DNA of 25,592 nucleotides, from positions 1-25,592 of the forward strand of contig CANRHG010000006.1 of NCBI GenBank assembly GCA_947630385.1, read 5' to 3'. A model generated the notes under the pieces. That model had not been told where the DNA came from. It saw only the letters and a program-made list of their open reading frames with translations, and did no database searches. Shown in pieces: positions 7,971 to 17,500 of this stretch. The stretch is from an uncultured Eubacteriaceae bacterium (GTDB lineage Bacteria; Bacillota; Clostridia; Eubacteriales; Eubacteriaceae). The translations under genes and the position numbers were made by a program. Within the stretch, counting starts at the first letter, position 1. Every line of letters starts with the position of its first letter.

Positions 7971-8969
7971 ATGAAAGTTAAAATCAATGATGTAGCTAGA
8001 GAGGCAAACGTATCCGTTGCGACGGTATCAAGGGTAGTAAACAATGTTCCATTAGTAAATGAAGATACGAAAAAGAGAGTCCAGGAAGCCATTAAAAAAA
8101 CAGGTTACAGACCTAACGCGGTAGCGAGGAGTCTAAAAATTCAAAAGACCAACACGTTAGGGATCATGATTCCGGACATTGCCAATCCTTTATATACCGA
8201 TATCGTTCGTGGAGCGGAAGACGCGAGTTCGATCTATAAATACAACATTATTTTAAGCGATACCGACTTAATAAACGATCGAGAACAAGAGTCCCTTAAC
8301 ACGCTGATGGAAAAGCAGTGCGACGGGATCATATATATTGGAAAAGATATAAGCGAGGAAATGAAAGATCTCCTAAACGACGTCCCCTGTGATGTCGTTT
8401 TAGGCGGAATTGAAGATACCGACGGCAATTTAAGTGCTGTGATCGTCGACAACGAGGGCGCGGCCAGGGAACTGGTTTCGGAGCTCATCGACAAGGGCCA
8501 CAAAAACATCGCGGTTCTTTCGGACTCGGAAAACGGGCAGGTTTCCTCCGCCCGCCTCAATGGTGTTTTAAAAGCCATTGAGGACAAAGGCATAAAGATC
8601 GACGACGAGCTGATCAAATCAGGAAGAATTGACGTAAACGGCGGCTACAATCTGACGAAGGAACTCTTGGACGAGGGCAAAGACATCGACCTGATCGTGA
8701 CCATGAACGACCAGATGGCCCTCGGAGCGCTCAAAGCCTTGGAAGAAGCCGGAAAAAAGGTTCCCGATGAGGTCGCCGTCACGGGATTTAACGACAATTG
8801 GCAGTCAAAGTGGCTTTCACCGACGCTCACGACCGTGAGTATGCCCATGTATGACCTGGGCGCGATCGCCGCGCGAATGCTTATAAAACGAATAGAAAAT
8901 GAGGGCGAACAGGATTATAAGCGCATCGTCATGCCGTATGAGATCGTCTACCGGGATTCAACCAACTAA
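7971..8969 (+). CDS. ccpA: LacI-family regulator, CcpA-like
   Basis: A 332-residue LacI/GalR regulator. The N-terminal helix-turn-helix (about 5-25: INDVAREANVSVATVSRVVNN) is followed by the hinge helix region YRPNAVARSLK and a periplasmic-binding-type effector domain (LGIMIPDIANPLYTDIVRGAED onward). Length and wording (MYKYNIILS-like YKYNIILSDTD, TVSMPMYDLGAIAARMLIKRI) match catabolite control protein A of Bacillota, which with HPr-Ser-P represses or activates carbon genes at cre sites. A dedicated sugar-operon regulator is the alternative, but no sugar genes adjoin it. ATG 7971 is preceded by GAGGTG. Its stop codon is built into the stem of the terminator at 8968-8994. Confidence 0.82.
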   Translation: MKVKINDVAREANVSVATVSRVVNNVPLVNEDTKKRVQEAIKKTGYRPNAVARSLKIQKTNTLGIMIPDIANPLYTDIVRGAEDASSIYKYNIILSDTDLINDREQESLNTLMEKQCDGIIYIGKDISEEMKDLLNDVPCDVVLGGIEDTDGNLSAVIVDNEGAARELVSELIDKGHKNIAVLSDSENGQVSSARLNGVLKAIEDKGIKIDDELIKSGRIDVNGGYNLTKELLDEGKDIDLIVTMNDQMALGALKALEEAGKKVPDEVAVTGFNDNWQSKWLSPTLTTVSMPMYDLGAIAARMLIKRIENEGEQDYKRIVMPYEIVYRDSTN

Positions 8970-8994
8970 CTTCTCTTAAACGAGAAGTTTTTTT
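8968..8994 (+). terminator. Intrinsic terminator ending at the lplA start codon
   Basis: AACTTCTC (8968-8975) pairs perfectly with GAGAAGTT (8982-8989) around TTAAAC, followed by a T-run to 8994. The ccpA TAA overlaps the 5' arm and the lplA ATG begins at 8995, immediately after the T-run. GAGAAG in the 3' arm, 7 nt before the ATG, could double as a weak ribosome-binding site, so the structure could control both transcription and translation of lplA. Confidence 0.88.
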
Positions 8995-9957
8995 ATGTAC
9001 TTTTTAGACAATACCTTTTGCGTTGACGCGCGGGTAAACTTAGCCTTAGAAGAGGTCCTCTTTGATTGCGAATTCGATGAAGACCTCTTGATGTTTTGGC
9101 AAAACGAGAACGCGGTCATTATCGGTAAAAATCAGTTCACGTATGATGAGATAAATTTTGACACAGTAAAAAAGGATGAGGTTCAGGTCGTAAGAAGAAA
9201 TTCCGGAGGCGGGGCGGTCTATCACGATCTTGGAAATTTAAATTTCAGTTATATCACGACAAACGGGAATTTCGACTTTTACGACCCCGTAATCACTGCG
9301 CTCAAATCTTTGGGAGCTCCAGCCCAGAAATCCGGGCGAAACGACTTGATTCTCGAAGGTAAGAAATTTTCGGGAACGGCCGTATACCAGAAAAAAGGTA
9401 AGATCCTTTATCACGGGACGATCCTCTTTGACAGCGACCTTTCAAAAATGCCAAGGTACTTGAACGTCTCGGGTACAAAACTCAGCAAACGCCACATCGC
9501 CTCCGTATCCTCGAGAGTAACAAATATAAAAGACTACCTCCCTGGGTTAAGTATGTCGGAGTTTAAAGCGGTGCTCCTAAATTCTTTTAAAGACGGTAGA
9601 CCGGTAAAGAAAATTTTTCCAGAAAAGTTTTTAAGTAAAGCAAAACCCTTAGTAAAAGAAAAGTACGAAAGTGAGGCCTGGAACTTTGGTCGTAGGCCGA
9701 AAGGGTACAAAAAAATAAAGTTCGTAAGTAAAGCGGGGGAGATCTTCGCTTTTTTTAAGAAGGAAAAGGACAGGATCTTAGACATCCGTTTTTACGGCGA
9801 CTTTTTTTCCGAGTCAGAGGTTGGAGATTTTGAAGTTTTATGTAAAAATAAAACGATTGAGGAATTATACCACTACGGAAAAACCGCTAAAAAATATTTT
9901 ATAGGACTAAGTACAAAGGACTACTTAAAGTTAATTAAAAAAATAGAAGGTAATTAA
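8995..9957 (+). CDS. lplA: Lipoate-protein ligase A
   Basis: Attaches free lipoate to acceptor domains (E2 subunits, GcvH) via lipoyl-AMP. The 320-residue product has the catalytic-domain signatures VVRRNSGGGAVYHDLGNLNFS (about 66-86), NDLILEGKKFSGTAVYQ with the candidate catalytic lysine at 123/124, and LYHGTILFDSDLSKM, then a C-terminal accessory domain (about 240-320) as in full-length LplA. ATG 8995 abuts the terminator T-run. No lipoate-dependent complex is encoded nearby, so the acceptor is elsewhere. Three nt separate it from the next gene. Confidence 0.92.
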   Translation: MYFLDNTFCVDARVNLALEEVLFDCEFDEDLLMFWQNENAVIIGKNQFTYDEINFDTVKKDEVQVVRRNSGGGAVYHDLGNLNFSYITTNGNFDFYDPVITALKSLGAPAQKSGRNDLILEGKKFSGTAVYQKKGKILYHGTILFDSDLSKMPRYLNVSGTKLSKRHIASVSSRVTNIKDYLPGLSMSEFKAVLLNSFKDGRPVKKIFPEKFLSKAKPLVKEKYESEAWNFGRRPKGYKKIKFVSKAGEIFAFFKKEKDRILDIRFYGDFFSESEVGDFEVLCKNKTIEELYHYGKTAKKYFIGLSTKDYLKLIKKIEGN

Positions 9958-9959
9958 AT

Positions 9960-11129
9960 TTGGAACAAAACGTTGATAAACTTTTTATCGGCGATAAAGA
10001 GATAATTTTAATCGGAACCGCTCACGTTTCCCCCAAGAGCGTGGAACTCGTCAAAGAAACCATCGAAAACGAAAAGCCGGATTCCGTCTGCATCGAGCTC
10101 GACGAGAACCGGTACCAGACGATGGAAAACAAAAAAGGCTATCAGGATACCGATATTATTAAGATCATCAAAGACGGAAAATCGAGCCTATTTTTAGTCA
10201 ACCTGATCCTGTCTTCTTATCAGCGAAAAATGGCCGACCAGTTTGGGATCCAGTCCGGACAGGAAATGATCCAGGCCGTTTCGAGCGCAAAGGAATGTGG
10301 AGCCGATCTGGTTTTGGCGGACCGGGATATTCAGACGACGTTTAAACGGATCTGGCGCCAGTGCAGTTTTTGGGAAAAGAGCAAACTGATCACTTCGGTT
10401 ATCTTTAGTATTTTTGACAACGAAGAGATCACCGAAGAAGAACTCGAAAAACTCAAGCAAGAAGACATGCTTATGGCTTCGATCAACGAGTTGGGCGAGA
10501 ATTTCACCGGGGTAAAGACGGCGCTGCTTGACGAGAGAAACGAGTACCTCGCGGAAAACATAAAAACCGCTCCGGGAAATAAGGTGATCGCGGTTTTAGG
10601 CGCGGCCCACATCCCGGGCGTTAAAGAAGAGTTACACAAAGAACACGACAAAAAAGCGCTAGAGTCGGTCGGAAAGAAATCCAAGGTCGGTACGATCGTC
10701 GGCTGGTCGATTCTAGTTTTGTTCGCCGTTTTGATCGCCTGTACGTTCTCTTTAGACGTAAACGCCGGTATTGAACAAACCAGAAACTGGCTGATCTTAG
10801 TCATGCTCGGGGCCGGTATCGGGGCGGCCGTCGGGGGCGCGAGTATTCCGGCAATTATCGTAGCGATCGTCTGCTCCCCTTTGGGCGCGATCTCCCCGGT
10901 CTTAGCCAGCGGTTGGTTTTCGGGCCTGGCTGAAGCGTACTTTCGAAAGCCGAAGGTCATCGATTTTGAAAGTCTGGCTACGGACGTCACGAGTATTAAA
11001 GGGTTTTGGAAAAATAAAGTCACCCGCGTCCTACTCGTCGTGGTCTTTACCAACATCGGCTGTTCCATCGGAAATATTGCCGGCGGGATCGGCATTATTA
11101 CGACTTTCTTAAATACGATCTTTGGATGA
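9960..11129 (+). CDS. TraB/PrgY-family membrane protein
   Basis: A 389-residue protein of the TraB/PrgY (TIKI-related) family. The soluble N-terminal domain has the conserved GTAHVS (19-24), CIELDENRY and GAAHIPG near residue 215; the GTAH and GAAH motifs are proposed metalloprotease-like residues in the wider superfamily. The C-terminal third has three to four membrane segments (about 240-262, 272-318, 358-385). PrgY reduces peptide pheromone activity in enterococci, but most chromosomal homologues are uncharacterised, so the substrate is unknown here. Start is TTG 9960 with AGAAGG 9 nt upstream; the stop overlaps the next ATG. Confidence 0.85.
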   Translation: MEQNVDKLFIGDKEIILIGTAHVSPKSVELVKETIENEKPDSVCIELDENRYQTMENKKGYQDTDIIKIIKDGKSSLFLVNLILSSYQRKMADQFGIQSGQEMIQAVSSAKECGADLVLADRDIQTTFKRIWRQCSFWEKSKLITSVIFSIFDNEEITEEELEKLKQEDMLMASINELGENFTGVKTALLDERNEYLAENIKTAPGNKVIAVLGAAHIPGVKEELHKEHDKKALESVGKKSKVGTIVGWSILVLFAVLIACTFSLDVNAGIEQTRNWLILVMLGAGIGAAVGGASIPAIIVAIVCSPLGAISPVLASGWFSGLAEAYFRKPKVIDFESLATDVTSIKGFWKNKVTRVLLVVVFTNIGCSIGNIAGGIGIITTFLNTIFG

Positions 11130-11617
11130 GTTTACAAATCGACCCTATAAAACCTTTTATCTACCCGGAAGCAAAAGTCTTGATCTTAGGAACTTTCCCG
11201 GCCCCGAAAGCCAGGGAAAGCGGCTTTTATTACGCCCACCCTTCCAACCGTTTTTGGAAAGTGATGGCCAGCGTTTTTGACGAGGGCGTCCCGGAAACGA
11301 TCGAGCAACGCAAAGATTTTCTAAGACAGAGAAAAATCGCCCTTTGGAACATGATCCACGCCTGTTCGATCGACGGGGCGAAGGATTCAAGCATAAAAGA
11401 TATACAGATCAACGACATCGCGCGGGCCATAAGTAAAACCCAGATTAAACAGATCTTTACGTCGGGAAGACTCGCCTCAAAACTTTACAGGCAAAACGCG
11501 ATGGCTGAAACTGGAATAAAAGATATCTATCTTCCGTCGACGAGTGGGGCGAACCGCGCTAATTTTACCTTTGAACAGCTCGTCGACGAACACAAAAAAA
11601 TATTGGAGTTTTTATGA
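11126..11617 (+). CDS. Mug/UDG-superfamily DNA glycosylase, probably DNA-deoxyinosine glycosylase
   Basis: A 163-residue base-excision repair enzyme of the uracil-DNA glycosylase superfamily, Mug-like branch. Motif LILGTFPAPKARESGFYY (19-36) contains the base-flipping/catalytic loop, HPSNRFWKVMASVF (38-51) and ALWNMIHACSIDGAKDSSI follow, and LPSTSGAN (136-143) is the minor-groove wedge motif. This wording matches the family annotated as hypoxanthine (deoxyinosine) DNA glycosylase rather than classical Ung. ATG 11126 overlaps the traB stop; the stop overlaps the mutT start. Pairing with a Nudix hydrolase suggests a small DNA-repair/nucleotide-sanitation unit. Confidence 0.85.
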   Translation: MSLQIDPIKPFIYPEAKVLILGTFPAPKARESGFYYAHPSNRFWKVMASVFDEGVPETIEQRKDFLRQRKIALWNMIHACSIDGAKDSSIKDIQINDIARAISKTQIKQIFTSGRLASKLYRQNAMAETGIKDIYLPSTSGANRANFTFEQLVDEHKKILEFL

Positions 11618-12000
11618 GAAAAACGGTCGTAGCCGCGTTAATAAAAGATGAGAAAGATAGAATTCTTATCTGTCAAAGACCGAAAAATAAAAAAAGAGGT
11701 CTTCTTTGGGAGTTTGTCGGCGGTAAAGTCGAAAAAGGAGAGAGTCTAAGTGAAGCTCTTGTACGTGAGTGTAGGGAAGAGCTGGGCGTAGACGTCTCTC
11801 CAGGTAAGATTTTTATGCAGGTGGATCACGATTATCCGGATATCAAGATCCGCCTGGTTGTGATTGAGTCTAAACTGTTAGCCGGACCGGTACGGTTGCT
11901 CGAACACGAAGACTACCGTTGGGTGAGTAAAGACGAGCTTGACCGGTTTAAGTTTTGTCCGGCCGACACGGAGGTCCTAGAGCGCTTAAAATCAATGTAG
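11614..12000 (+). CDS. mutT: Nudix hydrolase, MutT-type 8-oxo-dGTP diphosphatase
   Basis: A 128-residue Nudix protein. The Nudix box spans residues 37-59: Gly37, Glu43, then RECREELGV, fitting Gx5Ex7REUxEExGU except that Cys53 replaces the usual bulky aliphatic residue. The N-terminus VVAALIKDEKDRILICQRP and the late RWVSKDELDRFKFCPAD are typical of MutT/NudG enzymes that hydrolyse oxidised dNTPs. Full length. ATG 11614 overlaps the glycosylase stop. Its 3' end overlaps the convergent PTS IIA gene by 9 nt, so the two transcripts must run into each other, and I see no terminator between them. Exact substrate is inferred. Confidence 0.88.
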   Translation: MRKTVVAALIKDEKDRILICQRPKNKKRGLLWEFVGGKVEKGESLSEALVRECREELGVDVSPGKIFMQVDHDYPDIKIRLVVIESKLLAGPVRLLEHEDYRWVSKDELDRFKFCPADTEVLERLKSM

Positions 12001-12354
12001 GATTCGAACCGTATCGCCGATTTTTATTTTCGGATAGGCTTTCCCTTCGCAGATGACTTGATTGCCGAAATTTTCTTCGACGGCCCAGGAAAGTTCAAAA
12101 GTGGTGTGACCCGTTTCTTTAAGGTTGTGGTTGACCCATTCGCCAATGTGCGTGATCGGAAACTGCTCTCCGTTGACCTCAAGAACGTCGCCTACTTTTA
12201 CTTCTTTCTTTAGTTCTGCTTTTTCGTGGATAAAACCGAAAGCCAAAAATGAAATAAAGGAACGCTCTTCAAAAATGATAAAGACGCCTTCTTCGAGCAA
12301 AGCCGGCGCGAGTGTTCCGATCTCACTAACTTTAAATTCGTAAATCGTTTCCAT
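11992..12354 (-). CDS. PTS glucitol/sorbitol-type IIA component (GutA/SrlB family), orphan
   Basis: A 120-residue homologue of the glucitol-family IIA phosphocarrier (PF03829 type). Landmarks: FGFIHEKAELKK with the candidate phosphorylated His43, and the family signature FPITHIGEWVNHNLKETGHTTFEL. In a normal glucitol PTS it passes phosphate from HPr to IIB. No IIB or IIC genes occur in the window, so it is either a stand-alone regulatory IIA or serves a transporter elsewhere. ATG 12354 has a GGGAGTGAGG ribosome-binding region upstream, and a promoter candidate lies at 12391-12419. It converges on mutT with a 9-nt overlap and diverges from jetA. Confidence 0.85.
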   Translation of the reverse strand: METIYEFKVSEIGTLAPALLEEGVFIIFEERSFISFLAFGFIHEKAELKKEVKVGDVLEVNGEQFPITHIGEWVNHNLKETGHTTFELSWAVEENFGNQVICEGKAYPKIKIGDTVRILH

Positions 12355-12566
12355 CCTTGATCCTCACTCCCTATAAATCTTTACCTTATGGTATTACATT
12401 TTCTTTTTTTCTTCATCAAAATTTTTGTCCAATTTTTAAGATCAAAGCCGACTCGGTCGTAAAGTGAATAAATTGCTAAGTTTAGTAAGAATTTTAAATA
12501 TGCGATAAAATTTAATTTCGTTTTGTATTAAGATAAAACTGAATTGTTTTAGAAATTTGAAAAACG
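12355..12566. other. AT-rich divergent intergenic region before the Jet locus
   Basis: This 212-nt gap separates the minus-strand PTS IIA gene from jetA. No ORF or strong hairpin is visible. It must hold the promoter for the JetABCD operon; AT-rich hexamers such as TAAAAT near 12505 lack a convincing -35 partner, so I do not place it. No ribosome-binding site precedes the jetA ATG. Confidence 0.4.
12391..12419 (-). promoter_or_regulatory. Candidate promoter of the orphan PTS IIA gene
   Basis: On the minus strand TTGATG (12419-12414) and TAATAC (12396-12391) are separated by exactly 17 nt, with TG directly before the -10. The predicted start is about 30 nt upstream of the ATG. The -10 match is modest. 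Confidence 0.35.
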
Positions 12567-13964
12567 ATGTTTAAATATATTTCAGAAAACTTTTTTAAGC
12601 CCTTGGCGCTGACCTACAGGGACGTTTACTGGGAGTGCATTAAAATCCTGTTTGAACGGGCCGGAATGACCTTTAGCGTCGAGCGCTCGATTCTAATGGA
12701 AGAATTAAAGGAATATTTTCAAAACCCCTTTGCTTTGGAGCTCATCGGTTCGGTCGACGCGAACGAAGTATTGGGAAAATCGGCTACCGATAAAGCCAGT
12801 AACGTCTTGAGGCATCTTCAGGAATACGGGTGGATCGAGACGGAAACCAACAAGAGCTACGTCCAGTTTATCAATTTTACCGAACCGGCCATACGGATTT
12901 TCCAGGTCATCAAAGAGATCGAGGAAGGTAAAGAGGTTGAGTATTCCGGACGGATCATAAAGATATATTCACTTGCTACGGTCGAAGCCAAGCAGGATCC
13001 GGATATCGTCCTCGAAGAGATGTTTGAAGAAACCCGCCTACTTGTGACGGAACTTCAGGCGCTCAACGCGAACATAAAAAAGTACATCGATGAGCTTTCG
13101 AAGTACAAGTCGACCAAAGAGCTTATGGAAGTGCTCTTAAACGACTATGGCGAAAACATCATCAACAAAGCTTATCACCGCTTAAAAACATCCGAAAACA
13201 TTTCTAAAGTCCGACCGGTCATTATTGAGATCTTAAGTAAAAAACGCAACAATACCAGATACCTGAACCGGGCCAAGAGGGGATTTCAAGAACGCCTCGA
13301 GATCAGCGAAGAAGAGGCCGAGGAGCTTACCAAGGATTATCTCTACTTTATAATAGACAAGCTGAAGAACCTCGACGATATTATTTTCGAGATCGATCAT
13401 AAAAACAGCAGCTATGTCCAGTCGGCGATTAACCGTTCGAAATTGTTAATGGCCGATACGGGAGACGTCCAGGGTCAACTTCGGGATATTTTATCGTACA
13501 TAAACGAACTGATCAACGATAATAATCTCGACACCAAAAAGATCTATGAACTGGATTATCTCGAAAAGATGATCCTCATTTACTCGAGCCTTTATCCGGA
13601 CGATAAATCGATGTATCAGATACCGACTACGAGTAAGAAGTTTAATCCGAGCGCCTTCACCTTTACCGAACTTGACGAGGAGACCGTCCTACACAGGGAA
13701 AATCGACTTTTAGAAAAGGTCAAAAATCAGCTGACCCAGGCTAAGATCAACGAGTACGTCTTAAGCGTCCTCGGTTCGAAAGACCAGATGCGCTTTAGTG
13801 AATTTCCCCTAAAAACGGTCGAAGATTTTATAAAGCTTATTTACATCCGCCTGTACAGCGTTCGAAAGAAAATGGCTTATTCCCTTTCGGAAGTTGGCGA
13901 CGACTATAGCATTGTCAACGGTTTTAAGTTTAAAGATTGTAAGGTGAATAAAAATGTTCTCTAG
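12567..13964 (+). CDS. jetA: Wadjet anti-plasmid system protein JetA
   Basis: First gene of a four-gene type I Wadjet locus. JetA (DUF5716-type) is the kleisin-like subunit that bridges the JetC SMC heads and binds JetB in a MukF/MukB/MukE-like complex. The 465-residue product begins MFKYISENFFKPL, with winged-helix-like segments to about residue 130 and long helical stretches (about 150-360). Length fits the type I family. No catalytic motif is expected. ATG 12567 follows an AT-rich leader without a clear ribosome-binding site; the 3' end overlaps jetB by 11 nt. Identification rests on the N-terminus, length, and the unambiguous JetC and JetD genes behind it in canonical order. Confidence 0.93.
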   Translation: MFKYISENFFKPLALTYRDVYWECIKILFERAGMTFSVERSILMEELKEYFQNPFALELIGSVDANEVLGKSATDKASNVLRHLQEYGWIETETNKSYVQFINFTEPAIRIFQVIKEIEEGKEVEYSGRIIKIYSLATVEAKQDPDIVLEEMFEETRLLVTELQALNANIKKYIDELSKYKSTKELMEVLLNDYGENIINKAYHRLKTSENISKVRPVIIEILSKKRNNTRYLNRAKRGFQERLEISEEEAEELTKDYLYFIIDKLKNLDDIIFEIDHKNSSYVQSAINRSKLLMADTGDVQGQLRDILSYINELINDNNLDTKKIYELDYLEKMILIYSSLYPDDKSMYQIPTTSKKFNPSAFTFTELDEETVLHRENRLLEKVKNQLTQAKINEYVLSVLGSKDQMRFSEFPLKTVEDFIKLIYIRLYSVRKKMAYSLSEVGDDYSIVNGFKFKDCKVNKNVL

Positions 13965-14565
13965 CGATTTTGAAGACCTTAGAGAGGTGGATAAAAAGGA
14001 GTTTACCAGACTCGTAAATAAGCTCTTATCCCAGTGTTTTGTCTCAAAGCGCAACAACCGTAAAGATTATAATTTTCTCCAGCGCCACAAAAAACTCTTC
14101 AACGAGTATTTCTCGTATACGGGCTTCCAGCTCGATGAAAGCGATGAATTTGGCGTTTTTCACCTTATAAATACACAGGGGCTTAACCGGAAACTTTTTA
14201 ACCTCAACGAGACGATCATCTTACTGATCATTCGAATCCTCTACGAAGAAAAAAAGCGGGAATTGTCCCTTACAAAGGACGTCGTCATCACGCCAGCCGA
14301 GATCCAGGATCATTATATGACGGTACGCAACGGGAAGAACATCACAAAGACCGAACTCAGTAACGCGCTGGCCACGTTTCGGCGCTTTAATATCATCAAT
14401 TACGGGCGGAGTGAGTTTGATACCGCTTTCGATCTTTCACTTGAAGAAACCCCGATCTTGGTATACGATACGATCCTTATGGCAGTTCCGTTGCAGAATA
14501 TAAAAGAAGTCCACGAAAATCTTGATAAATTTCGAACAAAAAGTTTGCTAGAAGAAGAGAATTGA
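13954..14565 (+). CDS. jetB: Wadjet anti-plasmid system protein JetB
   Basis: A 203-residue DUF4194-type protein, the KITE (MukE-like tandem winged-helix) subunit of the Jet complex, which binds kleisin JetA and DNA. Visible features: FTRLVNKLLSQCFVSKRNNRKDYNFLQRHKKLFNEYFSYTG at the N-terminus (split here for length into its first helix and basic segment), the LFNLNETIILLIIRILYEE helix, and a second winged helix with TKTELSNALATFRRFNIINYG. ATG 13954 has AAGGTG 7 nt upstream inside jetA. The stop TGA overlaps the TTG start of jetC, indicating stoichiometric co-translation. Confidence 0.93.
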   Translation: MFSSDFEDLREVDKKEFTRLVNKLLSQCFVSKRNNRKDYNFLQRHKKLFNEYFSYTGFQLDESDEFGVFHLINTQGLNRKLFNLNETIILLIIRILYEEKKRELSLTKDVVITPAEIQDHYMTVRNGKNITKTELSNALATFRRFNIINYGRSEFDTAFDLSLEETPILVYDTILMAVPLQNIKEVHENLDKFRTKSLLEEEN

Positions 14566-17500
14566 AAACCTTAACGAATTTAAAATTAATCAACTGGCAC
14601 CGGTTTGAAAATCCCGATCCCATCGCGATGGGGTCTACGACGCTTTTATCGGGTGAGAACGGGTCCGGAAAAACCACGCTCCTAGACGCGATGATGTACG
14701 TCCTGCTGGCTTCGAGCAACAACTTTAACTCGGCCGCCCACCTTAACGGGAAACGAAAGGTGACGACGTACGTCAGATGTAAAACCGGTAGGGAAAACGC
14801 GGCTTACGAGCGCCAGGGCTCAATCACGTCCCACATCGCTTTGGAATTTTACGAAGAAGAACGCGACAAGTATTTTGTTCTCGGAGCCGTCATCGATTCC
14901 CTTTCCGAAACTCAGGAAAATACCTGCCGCTATCTTATCAACGACAAAAGACTTGAAGACATAAAATTTTCGGATGAGACCAAACCGCTTTCCCTAAAAG
15001 AATTTCGAAAAGAAAACAATATCCCGAAGTCCAACTGGTTTATGACCCAAAGGGAAGCTCGGGCGGCTTTTACCAACCGTTTGGGGCGAATCGAACAACG
15101 CTTTTTTGACCTCATTCCAAAAGCTGTGGCTTTCCAACCCATCGACGACATCAAGGATTTTGTCTACAGCTACGTCTTAGACGAAAAAGACATCAACATC
15201 GACGACCTTAGGGACTACGTTCAAAGTTATCAAGAACTCCTCGAGCTTTTGGAGCGGACCAAACGTAAGCTAACCGAACTTGAAGCGATCAACAAAATCC
15301 ACGACGAGGTCGTTCTAAAGCAGAACAACGGCTATAAGTTCGACTACTTTATAGCCCAAGCGGAACTCGACCGGAATTTGGAAGCGGTCGAGAGCCTGAC
15401 CAAAGAACTTAAGCTGATCAAAGAGAAAATAAAGACGAACGATGAAGAAAGCCTGCGTTTAAACCGAAAACTCAGAAATACACAAAAAGAGATTAACGAT
15501 CTTCAAATTGAGCTGGCTAACAACGAAGAATACCGTACGTTATTTAACTTAAAAGAAAAACTGGAAGATCACCAGTCTAACCTTACGTTGTTCGAATCCA
15601 AAGTTAACGTCCTTAAAAGCGAGGCAAAACAAGCCCGTAAATTACTAAGTAAGGAAAAAGGGCTCTTAGATAAAAACCTGACCGAACCATTCGGTGGTCT
15701 ACTTGATAATCTATTGACCGTCGACGATTTCGTCCAGGCCAAAGTTTTGATCCAGGACGTGATCAACCATAAAACCGAGATCGATCAGAAGCTGCTGGCC
15801 GAATACGTAAAACTCGATGGGGATCTAAACGAGCTTCAAAAGGAAAAAGACGAACTCGTCAAGGAAATCGAGCTGTTAAAAAACAATCAAAGATCGTATC
15901 CGAAAAATACCGAAATTTTATACAACAACCTTAAAAACATGTTTGACCTTCTAGAGAAGGATAAAGAACCCACCATTCTTTGTGAAGGACTGGAAATTAC
16001 GGACGAAAGTTGGCGAAACGCCGTAGAAGGATATTTAAATACCCAACGTTTTTACATTTTAGTAGATCCGGAGGACTACGATTATAGTCTTGCCGTTTAC
16101 GATAAACTCCGGTCAAAAAAGAAGATCTACGGTGTCGGTCTGATCAACGCGGAAAAACTGGATTCCTACGCCAATACACCGGAAAACTCGCTTGCGAGTG
16201 TGGTATCGACAAAAAATCCATACCTACAACGGTATGTAAATATGGTCTTGGGCCGCGTTCGTTTATGCGAAAATAAAGACGACCTTAAAAAATACAACGC
16301 TTCAATCACGCGTGAGTGCCTAAAATATCAAAACCACGTCGCCAGCGCCATCAAACCGGATATCTTTAAAATTCCCTGGATCGGTCAAAAGTCTTACCGT
16401 CTGCAGCTAAAAGAACGGGAAAGCGAGTTAAAGCGTTTAAATAAATCGATCAAGGAATTAACAAGTAGGCTCGACGAGATCAAGAAGCTACGGGCGGTAA
16501 CGGATACTTCGCACGAGACGTACTTGCTTCACAACTTAGACGATCTTAAGTCCTACAATCAGCTCTCTTTAGAAATCAAAGAGATCAAAGAAGAGATCAA
16601 AAAGCTTGAAAAAAACAAGACGATCATACAAAAAGGCCACCAAATCGATTTACTCGAAGAAAAGTTAAGCGATTTACGAAATGAGGTCCGTAAGTGCGAC
16701 CGGGAAAAGGGGAGACTCGATCAACAGGAACAAACCAAAGCCCAAGAGTTGTCCGTTTGCAACGATCAGACCGAAGATCTAAAAGAACAGGTCCAAGAGA
16801 TCTTAAGCGCCTATGAAGGCGATACGGCTCCTTGGTTAAAAGAATACGAAAAGAAACTTAGGAAAAAGAGCTATAACGAGTTTATCGGAAACTATCAAAC
16901 GTATAAAAAGAGATATTCAAACGAAATCGAACGGGATAAAGAAAAGCTCTTTGCTTTGATGGCGGAGTTCCGTTCAAACCATCAGTTTGGAGCGCCCGTT
17001 ACGATGGAAGGTTACGAGATCTTTAACGAGCACTATCAAAAACTTAAGTCCAGTGAACTGGTCGAGTACGAAGATAAAGTACAACTGGCTAGGGAAAATG
17101 CCGAAGTCGAATTTAGGGAACAGTTCTTGTCAAAACTACAGGAAAATATCCACCAAGCCCAGAACGAATTTAAAGAACTCAACCGGGCTTTAAAGAATGT
17201 AGACTTCAACGCTGAAACGTACCGCTTCATCTGTAAGCCGAACGCCGACCATGAAGTGTTTTACCGTTTGATAATGGACCCAAACAACGTCGGTATAAGC
17301 GTTTTCACTGGCTCTTTTTATGACCGCCATAAAGAAGAGATAAAAGAACTCTTCGACGCGATAAAAGAGGATAGCGATTTTGAAGCGGGGACTCTGACCG
17401 ATTACCGCAATTACTTAAGTTTTGATATCGAGATCACGGACAGTGAGGGAAACAAGTCCCTATATTCAAAAGTTTGTAAAGAAAAAAGTGGAGGGGAAAC

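Noticed and set aside
10331..11095. Long open frame on the minus strand opposite the TraB-family gene
   Set aside because: It is antisense to a gene with clear conserved motifs, has a Ser/Thr/Ile-rich low-complexity composition, no ribosome-binding site and no family resemblance.
12125..12343. Plus-strand open frame opposite the PTS IIA gene
   Set aside because: Shadow of a gene with recognisable GutA signatures; composition is Ser/Pro-rich and no homology is apparent.
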